Both the position numbers and the translations under genes were made by a program. Of a stretch of 7,032 nucleotides of DNA, positions 1 through 6,006 are shown piece after piece; position 1 is the stretch's first letter; each line of letters starts with the position of its first letter. Source of the stretch: Candidatus Omnitrophota bacterium (GTDB lineage Bacteria; Omnitrophota; Gorgyraeia; Gygaellales; Profunditerraquicolaceae); assembly GCA_016867005.1 (NCBI GenBank), contig VGKM01000058.1, positions 1 to 7,032 of the forward strand. Direction: 5' to 3'. The notes beneath the pieces were generated by a model. The model did no database searches and had not been told where the DNA came from. It saw only the letters and a program-made list of their open reading frames with translations.

Positions 1-276
1 TATTCGGCAAGGGTCCAAACGGTATCAAGAGAAGATAATCCGCTTTACTACGACCTGATCAATGAGTTTTACAAAAAAACAGGATGCCCGGTAATAATAA
101 ATACGTCTTTTAATGTACGGGGTGAGCCGCTGGTTTGTACGCCCGAGGATGCATTCAGGTGTTTTATGCGGACCGAAATGGATTACCTTGTTATGGGCCC
201 GTTTGTGCTGGATAAGAAGGGCCAGAAGCCTTTAGATAAGGATATTGATTGGAAAAAAGAATGGGAGTTAGACTAG
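1..276 (+). CDS. Carbamoyltransferase, NodU/CmcH/SxtI type, C-terminal fragment
   Basis: This is the last 91 codons of a gene that begins before the window; the frame is open from base 1 to a TAG at 274-276. The protein contains the segment VIINTSFNVRGEPLVCTPEDA followed by a predicted short strand ending in VMGPFVL. That segment is the hallmark of the C-terminal domain of the NodU/CmcH O-carbamoyltransferases, which transfer a carbamoyl group from carbamoyl phosphate to a hydroxyl of a sugar or other small molecule through a carbamoyl-adenylate intermediate. The N-terminal catalytic domain lies outside the window, so its active-site residues cannot be checked. The next two genes are SxtJ-like and DUF5989, the known partners of this enzyme type in the saxitoxin cluster. 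That supports the call, but the acceptor is unknown and is probably a glycan here rather than a toxin. Confidence 0.9.
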   Translation, partial: YSARVQTVSREDNPLYYDLINEFYKKTGCPVIINTSFNVRGEPLVCTPEDAFRCFMRTEMDYLVMGPFVLDKKGQKPLDKDIDWKKEWELD

Positions 277-283
277 ATATCTG

Positions 284-676
284 ATGAATTTGGATAATAA
301 AGAAATACAGAAGTTTGTGATAACTGTAACGGCCGGATTTCTCATCTTAGGGCTTATTGTGTTGTTAAAAGGAAATCAGATATATCTTGTTTTCTGGGCC
401 TTGGCGTTGGCCTTGTTCATATTAAGGCTTGTTTTTTATCCAGCCCTTATCCCTGTTTATAAGGCATGGATGGGCCTTGCCCATGTTTTGGCCTGGATCA
501 ATACCAGGATTATACTAGTGTTTATCTTTTTTCTGGTTTTTACGCCCATTGGTTTAATAATGAGGTTATTCAGAATTGATATTTTAGAAAGAAGGATTCA
601 TAAAGAAGCCCTTTCGTATTGGAAGAGAAAAGACCATGAAGAATTTCATAAGGAGCAATTCGAGCATCAATTTTAA
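284..676 (+). CDS. SxtJ-family membrane protein
   Basis: This is a 130-residue protein with about three hydrophobic segments (roughly residues 11-29, 32-55 and 74-96). A charged C-terminal tail of about 35 residues contains a SYWKRK stretch. Size, topology and position directly after a NodU-type carbamoyltransferase match the SxtJ family, whose biochemical role is unknown. The start lies 7 bases after the upstream stop. The only purine-rich stretch, GGGAG at 263-267, is about 16 bases from the ATG, so translation is probably coupled to the upstream gene. Family membership rests on overall pattern and neighbours rather than on a catalytic motif. A role in helping the carbamoyltransferase at the membrane is inference. 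Confidence 0.8.
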   Translation: MNLDNKEIQKFVITVTAGFLILGLIVLLKGNQIYLVFWALALALFILRLVFYPALIPVYKAWMGLAHVLAWINTRIILVFIFFLVFTPIGLIMRLFRIDILERRIHKEALSYWKRKDHEEFHKEQFEHQF

Positions 677-683
677 GAGGAGG
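675..683 (+). promoter_or_regulatory. Strong Shine-Dalgarno for the 52-residue DUF5989 gene
   Basis: AAGAGGAGG starts within the TAA stop (674-676) of the preceding gene and sits 5 bases before the ATG at 689. It is the best ribosome-binding site in the window. It supports translation of the very short gene that follows, in preference to the longer overlapping open frame that begins at 718. Confidence 0.8.
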
Positions 684-688
684 TTTTT

Positions 689-847
689 ATGGGCAAGTTA
701 GGCCTTTTTGGTGAACTGTGGAAATTTATGAGCAAAAGAAAGAAATGGTGGCTAGCTCCGGTTATCGTCATACTGTTTCTGCTCGGCATCTTGATCTTTT
801 TCGCTCAAGGGTCGGCAGTAGCGCCTTTTATTTATACATTATTCTAG
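689..847 (+). CDS. DUF5989 (SxtK-like) small membrane protein
   Basis: This short gene encodes 52 residues, beginning MGKLGLFGELWKFM and ending in TAG at 845-847. A basic, Trp-rich patch (SKRKKWW, residues 15-21) precedes one transmembrane helix at about 22-40. The C-terminus AQGSAVAPFIYTLF is the conserved end of the DUF5989 family, which is normally about 50 residues long, so the gene is complete. Its function is unknown. It belongs to the carbamoyltransferase-SxtJ-DUF5989 set and is likely a single-span subunit or partner of those proteins at the inner membrane. A near-consensus ribosome-binding site precedes it. It is easily missed because of its length and because a longer unrelated frame (718-933) overlaps it. 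Confidence 0.9.
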   Translation: MGKLGLFGELWKFMSKRKKWWLAPVIVILFLLGILIFFAQGSAVAPFIYTLF

Positions 848-862
848 AAAGGGTTTATGCTT

Positions 863-1624
863 ATGAAAAAAATTACGTTGATCTTTCTACTCATTGTTGC
901 GGCTGCATCTTTTGCTTCTTACCGCAGCAATAATAATCTTAAGATAATCCTTACTAATCTTACTGCAAAAACAGATATCAAGCCGGGTACCTCGGAGTAT
1001 AGTATAAATTTTTTGAATATTTTACCAGTCGGCAGTGCAAGATTTTTGCCTGAAACTGAAGAAACGTATTCCGGGAAAAAAATCTTAAAGTTACAAGCAG
1101 AAGCAGAATCAATCAGGCTGATCTCGCCGATTTTTAAGGCAAAGGCAGTGATCGAATCACTAATCGACCCTAAGAGCGGCAATCCTTATATTTTTAAGCA
1201 GAAGATTGAGATATCGGGAAGGCCAAATTCTATTAAAGAAGTCGAGTATGACCAAAAAAACAACGTGATGAAAATCGCCGGATCCAGCCGTTCAACTCTA
1301 GCCAATACTCAGGATGCGCTTTCGGCGATATATAACCTGAGGCGGATGGATTTTGATAATGTAAAGAATTTCGAGATGAATATCAATACTAACCAAAAAA
1401 ACTACATTTTAACCGGCTCTGTTGCCCCCGGAGAGGTTAAGCTTGGAAATAAAGTTTACCGGCTTGCAATCTTAAGGGCCGAGATTAAACGCCGGGATAA
1501 AAACCCTTATCATAAGTCTATTGTGTCCATGGTCCTCTTAAAAGATGCAAAGAATTTGCCGTTATTAATCAAGGTATTCTCAAGCGGTGCTTTGATTAAT
1601 GTAAAACTTACCGACATTAAATAG
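863..1624 (+). CDS. Exported DUF3108-like protein
   Basis: The ATG at 863 gives 253 residues starting MKKITLIFLLIVAAASFA, a typical Sec signal peptide with likely cleavage near ASFA|SY. It has no lipobox Cys. An in-frame ATG at 857 would add two residues, but it sits only 3 bases after the AGAAAGGG ribosome-binding stretch (846-853), whereas 863 sits 9 bases after it. The mature part is mostly beta-strand-like. It carries DUF3108-type features: an opening strand with LPVGSARF, a DPKSGNPYIF turn, EYDQKNNVMKI, the DALSAIYNLRR segment (about residues 151-160), and a C-terminal strand ending in SGALINVKL. DUF3108 proteins are periplasmic or envelope proteins of unknown biochemical function. The gene starts 15 bases after DUF5989 and ends 8 bases before the glycosyltransferase fusion. 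An envelope role in the same glycan pathway is inference. Confidence 0.75.
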   Translation: MKKITLIFLLIVAAASFASYRSNNNLKIILTNLTAKTDIKPGTSEYSINFLNILPVGSARFLPETEETYSGKKILKLQAEAESIRLISPIFKAKAVIESLIDPKSGNPYIFKQKIEISGRPNSIKEVEYDQKNNVMKIAGSSRSTLANTQDALSAIYNLRRMDFDNVKNFEMNINTNQKNYILTGSVAPGEVKLGNKVYRLAILRAEIKRRDKNPYHKSIVSMVLLKDAKNLPLLIKVFSSGALINVKLTDIK

Positions 1625-1632
1625 CAGGAAAA

Positions 1633-3438
1633 ATGAAAAATAAATTTTCGCTTGTTGTGCCTACATTTAACGAAAAAAATAACATCAAGTCCATTTGTGA
1701 TAAGCTGCTTGGGATACTGGGGCCTTTTGGTTTGGATTTTGAAATAATTATTGTTGATGATGATAGCCCTGATAAGACCTGGGAGGCCGCAGGAATAATA
1801 GCGGATAAGGAGCCGCGGATAAAAGTGGTGCGCCGCAGGGGCGAGAAGGACCTTAGCACGGCGGTTGTCCGCGGATGGCAGGAGTCCTCCGGCAACATTT
1901 TAGGTGTAATTGACGCCGATCTGCAGCATCCGCCGGAAGTAATAACATTGCTGCTTGAGAAAATGCTTGATGATAAGGACGCAGAAATAGTAATTGCCAG
2001 CCGTTATGCTAAGGGTGGGGGAGTATCAGAATGGAGTTTTTTCAGAAGGTTTGCTTCGTGGTCTGCGACCCTTATCAGTAATTTCTTTCTTCCGGAGATA
2101 CTTACAAAAGTCAAAGACCCTATGTCCGGATTTTTCATTTTACGCAGATCGGTCATTGAAAACATAAAGTTGTCTCCCAAAGGTTATAAGATCTTACTGG
2201 AGGTCTTAGCAAAAGGCAGATACAAACATGTCGATGAGCTTCCTTATATTTTCCAGGAGAGGGAAAGGGATTCCAGTAAATTCGGGCCACGGCAGTTTTC
2301 TAATTTTCTCTTTCATATTTTTAAACTAAGCATTCAGACAAAGGAAATATACAGGATCACCAAATATGCTGTTGCAGGCCTATGCGGGGCGTGTGTTACT
2401 TTTCTGGGTTATCTGTATTTGATTAAAATAGGTTTTTCTCAATCGCTCTCCTATATATTCAGCCTTGAACTGGCGATCATAAACAACTTTATTATTAACG
2501 AGCTGTGGACGTTCAAAGATAAATCAGCTAAATTCCCCGAATTCAAAAGCCGTCTGTTAAGATTTGTAAAGTTTAACCTTATTTGCGTGAATGGGGCGCT
2601 TATTAGTTTCTTAATATTTATTATTTTCTCGAGGTTCTTGTCATTAAGCGCGGTTTTGAGCGCTTTTTTGGGGATAGCGGGCGGTTTTATCTGGAATTTT
2701 ATATTTAGCGCTAATCTTGCATGGATTTCACGCTTGTATCACAGGGAAGAGATAGTGAATTTAGTGGAAAAGGGTTATTATCATAAAGCGCTTAATGCAA
2801 ACAAGATCCAAAACTACTGGCATAACAAGAAATTCCAATTGATCTCTGCTAAATTAGGAGAGTCGCCATACCTGGATATCGGCTCTGGCCCGGGAGTTTT
2901 TTTTCTGCTGAACAGTGATTTGCCGGGAGTTAAAATAAACATTGACTATTCCCATAAGCAACTTAGTTATGGAAAGGGTATTAACCATAAGGCCTATTTT
3001 GTCTCTGCTTTGGCCGGTAACTTGCCCATTTCGGATGATTCTATCGGGACCGTATCGCTTATCGAAACGATAGAGCATCTTGGGAATAATGAGGTCATGG
3101 ATTGCCTCAGGGAGGCGCACCGCGTTTTAAGAAAAGGCGGGAAGATGCTTGTTTCTACGCCTAATTACAGGAGTATCTGGCCGCTGCTTGAGGTTTTAGT
3201 CAGCCGGCTAGGCCCCGTCGATTATACAAAGCAGCACATAACTCATTTTAACCTGGAGAAGCTGCGTTTTATCATTGAAGCTGCGGGTTTTAAGGTTAAA
3301 GACAAGCAAACGTTTTTTATATTTTCACCGTTTTTTTCTTTTTTAGGGGGGAAAATATCCGATTTCCTTTTTGAGAAGGAAAAAAGGTTCTTGCCCGGCT
3401 TCGGGTCGTTATTGCTGATAGAGGCGGAAAAAGTATAA
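1633..3438 (+). CDS. GT2 glycosyltransferase - GtrA - SAM methyltransferase fusion
   Basis: This 601-residue protein has three domains in one uninterrupted frame. Residues 1-235 are a DPM1-like GT2 domain: VVPTFNE (8-14), VDDDSPD (41-47), the metal-binding DADLQHP (94-100), DPMSGFF (162-168) and QERERDSSKFG (208-218). This type transfers a sugar from a nucleotide donor to polyprenyl phosphate on the cytoplasmic face. Residues 240-366 are a GtrA-like membrane domain of about four helices with the NNFIINELWTF motif (284-294). GtrA proteins are implicated in moving polyprenyl-linked sugars. Residues 395-601 are a class I methyltransferase: SAM-binding YLDIGSGPG (413-421), acidic D438, LPISDDS then ETIEHL (464-483), and VLRKGGKMLVSTPN (498-511). 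GT2 plus GtrA is a known pairing; the added methyltransferase is less usual. AGGA at 1626-1629 lies only 3 bases before the ATG. The methyl acceptor is unknown. Confidence 0.9.
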   Translation: MKNKFSLVVPTFNEKNNIKSICDKLLGILGPFGLDFEIIIVDDDSPDKTWEAAGIIADKEPRIKVVRRRGEKDLSTAVVRGWQESSGNILGVIDADLQHPPEVITLLLEKMLDDKDAEIVIASRYAKGGGVSEWSFFRRFASWSATLISNFFLPEILTKVKDPMSGFFILRRSVIENIKLSPKGYKILLEVLAKGRYKHVDELPYIFQERERDSSKFGPRQFSNFLFHIFKLSIQTKEIYRITKYAVAGLCGACVTFLGYLYLIKIGFSQSLSYIFSLELAIINNFIINELWTFKDKSAKFPEFKSRLLRFVKFNLICVNGALISFLIFIIFSRFLSLSAVLSAFLGIAGGFIWNFIFSANLAWISRLYHREEIVNLVEKGYYHKALNANKIQNYWHNKKFQLISAKLGESPYLDIGSGPGVFFLLNSDLPGVKINIDYSHKQLSYGKGINHKAYFVSALAGNLPISDDSIGTVSLIETIEHLGNNEVMDCLREAHRVLRKGGKMLVSTPNYRSIWPLLEVLVSRLGPVDYTKQHITHFNLEKLRFIIEAAGFKVKDKQTFFIFSPFFSFLGGKISDFLFEKEKRFLPGFGSLLLIEAEKV

Positions 3439-3439
3439 A

Positions 3440-5071
3440 ATGAAATATTTTCTAAAACTTTTTGATCTAATAATTGTTGCCGGTACCATATTTTATCTTA
3501 GCCTTTTTATTACCGACTACTCTTTTGTATTTGCGCATGGGATCTCAAATATCACCGGCCCAAGTTTTGGTTTGGCCATATTGCTTTTTTTAAGATATGC
3601 ACTGGCGAAAGATAGTTTTAAGGATATTTTTTTAGTGCGGCGTCTAATTTTTATTGATGCAGGTTTTAACAGGCGCCTGTTGGCCTGGGGAATACCGCTA
3701 ACATTTATTACTTTCAGTGCTCTAAGTATAGCCCGCCACCTAAGTTTGTCTTCGGGCTCTTTTGATTTAGGGCTGTTCGACCAGGCGATCTGGAATACGC
3801 TTAACGGCGATACCCTATTTTGTTCTATCAGGAACAATATGAACCTGCTGGGGGACCATTTTGAGCCGATATTGTTATTGATCGTCCCGATATATAAAAT
3901 TTTTCCCAGTGTTTATGTGTTGTTATTCCTACAATCGGCATTATTGGCCTCGGGGCTGCTTCCATTATATTTAATTGCCAAAGATAAAATAAAGCAACCG
4001 GCGCTAATTACGGTTTTTCTGCTATCATATATGCTTTCAAGGCCGTTAAGAGGGGTGGCCTACTCTGATTTTCACCTCGAAGCTTTTATCCTCCCGCTAT
4101 TATTTTGGGCCTATTATTTTCTTGCCAGGCGTAGAAATTTACTGCTTTGGGCGGCAGTTGCCTTGCTTTTGTTGACTAAAGAGGATACTGCTTTCCTGGT
4201 GAGTGGTTTAGGGATATTTGCATTTTTTGCCCAGAAAAGGGCAAAGATGGGCGTATCTTTATTTTTCATCGGCTTTTTGGCATGGTTTTTAGAGACAAAA
4301 TTCATCATTCCATATTTTAACCCCAATGGAGTATTTGAACACCTTAACAAACTTCCTTTCGGGGAAAATTATCAGGAAAATCTAAAGAATATTTTAAAGA
4401 ATCCATTAATGCCGGTAAAATTTATTTTTATTAAAGAAAAGCTTATGTATTGCGTAAAACTCTTTGGCCCTCTCGGATTTACGTCCATTTTAAGCCCGGC
4501 CCATTACATCTTAATAGGGATACCGTTAGTAAAAAATCTATTGGCTGACCCGTATTTCAGCGGATATTATAATATTACTTCCCATTATACTGCTCAGGTA
4601 TTGCCTTTTATTTACATTTCAGCTATTTACGGTGTTTGCCGGCTGGTTGGGCTCATTAAATATTCAAAATTTCCCAATCTTCTGGCTGTTTTTATCATTT
4701 TGTGTTCGTTGTCTTTTTACGGAAAGACAGATGCCTATAAATTTAACCGTTTCTTAAAGACGATCAAAGAAGAGAACACTCTGCGTAAGATCTCGTATTT
4801 AACGATTGTGCCGGATAACGCTTCAGTCGCGGCAAGTTTTAACCTTGTCCCGCACTTAAGCCACAGAAAGCATATCTATCAATGGAACCCGCAAAATGAG
4901 TCAAGCTTGGAGGTTGAGTACCTGGTGATCGACCTGTCTCTTATAGAGTATCTTTCAAAAGATGATATTGCAAGTATCCCGGGTTATTTTAATAAGATCA
5001 GAGAAATCGGATATTCCAAGATATTTGAATCAGAAGATGGGGATTTCTTAATTTTCCGTAAAGAAAAATGA
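3440..5071 (+). CDS. DUF2079 polytopic membrane protein, GT-C-like
   Basis: This 543-residue membrane protein has about ten or more predicted helices. DUF2079 signatures appear in order: FDLGLFDQAIWNT (108-120), LLGDHFEP (136-143), SDFHLEA (209-215), LLTKEDTA (245-251) and SHYTAQVLPF (381-390). They are followed by a soluble C-terminal region (about 455-543) with the VPDNASVAAS and HIYQWNP stretches common in this family. The acidic residues D109, D114, D139 and E142 fall in the first large loop, as catalytic acids do in GT-C enzymes. DUF2079 proteins are thought to be polyprenyl-phosphate-sugar-dependent glycosyltransferases acting outside the inner membrane, but substrates are not established. 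The start lies 1 base after the previous stop, with GAGGCGG at 3421-3427 as ribosome-binding site. The stop overlaps the next ATG (ATGA, 5068-5071), which implies translational coupling. Confidence 0.88.
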   Translation: MKYFLKLFDLIIVAGTIFYLSLFITDYSFVFAHGISNITGPSFGLAILLFLRYALAKDSFKDIFLVRRLIFIDAGFNRRLLAWGIPLTFITFSALSIARHLSLSSGSFDLGLFDQAIWNTLNGDTLFCSIRNNMNLLGDHFEPILLLIVPIYKIFPSVYVLLFLQSALLASGLLPLYLIAKDKIKQPALITVFLLSYMLSRPLRGVAYSDFHLEAFILPLLFWAYYFLARRRNLLLWAAVALLLLTKEDTAFLVSGLGIFAFFAQKRAKMGVSLFFIGFLAWFLETKFIIPYFNPNGVFEHLNKLPFGENYQENLKNILKNPLMPVKFIFIKEKLMYCVKLFGPLGFTSILSPAHYILIGIPLVKNLLADPYFSGYYNITSHYTAQVLPFIYISAIYGVCRLVGLIKYSKFPNLLAVFIILCSLSFYGKTDAYKFNRFLKTIKEENTLRKISYLTIVPDNASVAASFNLVPHLSHRKHIYQWNPQNESSLEVEYLVIDLSLIEYLSKDDIASIPGYFNKIREIGYSKIFESEDGDFLIFRKEK

Positions 5072-6006
5072 TTATATTACTGCTTTTAAATTTCCTGGTT
5101 ATATTTACGTCCTGCATTATTGCTTCCAGGGTTCTAAAGATTGATGAGATCACCGATTTTCTGATTGCTGTCCTATTATTATATTTTGCTGAGATAGTCA
5201 TCATAGAGATGTTCCTGGGCATAGCTAACCTTTTGTATATTAACAATGTATTTATTGCAGTTTCTTTTGGGTTTTTAGTGATTTGGCGCATGTGCGGCAG
5301 GCCGAACCGATTAGGCGTACCTAAGTTAGATAGGGGGGTAATTGATGGATTATTCAGTGATAAAACAGCTATTTTGTTGGTCTCTATCATCCTAATATTC
5401 GGACTGGTAAAAACGGTTATTAACCTGATAAATGCTCCGTTCGGCTGGGATTCGTTGAATTATCATTTTACTTTCGCCGTAGAGTGGTTCAAAAACGGTT
5501 CCCTCGTTAATCCGATCACTGTTTCTGATGATCCCAGCCCGCCATATTACCCCATTAACGGAAGCCTGTATTACTTATGGCTTATCCTGCCTTTAAGGAA
5601 TGTATTTATCGCTGATTTGGGGCAATTGCCGTTTTTTCTTTTGTCTTTTCTGGCGGTATTCGGGATTTCAAGGAAGCTTGGGTTGACCAGAAGATATGCC
5701 TTGTATGCGTCAGGCCTTTTTATGATAATCCCGAATTTTTTTAAACAACTTTCTATTGCTTATGTCGATACCATGGTAGCGTCATTATATCTAGCTTCAT
5801 TTTATTTCCTCTTGCGGCTTCATACTAAGTTTTCAGGGAAATACGCTTTGCTTTTTGGAATGTCTTTAGGGCTGTGTTTGGGGACAAAAACAACTGCCTT
5901 GCCGTTCAGCGCATTGTTGATTATTCCGTTTATTGTTATTTGTACGAGGAATATACCTAAGATCTTTAGCATAACCCTTTGTTCCCTCTGGATTTCAATT
6001 TATTAG
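5068..6006 (+). CDS. GT-C (PMT/ArnT-like) glycosyltransferase, N-terminal part of a frame-broken gene
   Basis: This 312-residue frame encodes the first half of a polytopic glycosyltransferase. After two or three helices, the first large loop carries FGWDSLNYHF (125-134), where D128 is the likely catalytic acid. It continues into YYPINGSLYYLW (160-171), then YVDTMVA with D234 in a second loop, and GLCLGTKTTALPF (268-280) before another helix. This order is typical of PMT/ArnT-like GT-C enzymes that use polyprenyl-phosphate sugars. The final residues (about 303-312, CSLWISIY) do not look like the family. The expected NPLFP motif occurs instead in the frame that opens at 5970, so the TAG at 6004-6006 probably comes from a frameshift or small deletion. 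The ATG overlaps the DUF2079 stop. As it stands, the product would lack the rest of the membrane domain and the C-terminal domain and is probably inactive. Confidence 0.75.
   Translation: MIILLLLNFLVIFTSCIIASRVLKIDEITDFLIAVLLLYFAEIVIIEMFLGIANLLYINNVFIAVSFGFLVIWRMCGRPNRLGVPKLDRGVIDGLFSDKTAILLVSIILIFGLVKTVINLINAPFGWDSLNYHFTFAVEWFKNGSLVNPITVSDDPSPPYYPINGSLYYLWLILPLRNVFIADLGQLPFFLLSFLAVFGISRKLGLTRRYALYASGLFMIIPNFFKQLSIAYVDTMVASLYLASFYFLLRLHTKFSGKYALLFGMSLGLCLGTKTTALPFSALLIIPFIVICTRNIPKIFSITLCSLWISIY

Noticed and set aside
718..933. A 71-residue open frame on the + strand
   Set aside because: It overlaps the DUF5989 gene and the signal peptide of the next gene in another phase. It has no ribosome-binding site and its translation lacks recognisable features.
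2854..3120. An 88-residue open frame on the - strand
   Set aside because: It lies opposite the methyltransferase domain, whose SAM motifs are clear on the + strand. It is an antisense shadow with no family-like sequence.
4226..4245. An inverted repeat TTTGCCC / GGGCAAA with a 6-base loop, considered as a terminator
   Set aside because: It lies inside the DUF2079 coding sequence and no T-run follows it on either strand. It is most likely chance.
4998..5390. A 130-residue open frame on the - strand
   Set aside because: It runs antisense across the junction of the DUF2079 gene and the GT-C gene, both of which have strong motifs. It has no supporting start context.
5955..5985. Programmed -1 frameshifting as an explanation for the frame change in the GT-C gene
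   Set aside because: No X-XXY-YYZ slippery heptamer or clear downstream stem-loop was seen. The missing hydrophobic segment also argues for a deletion.
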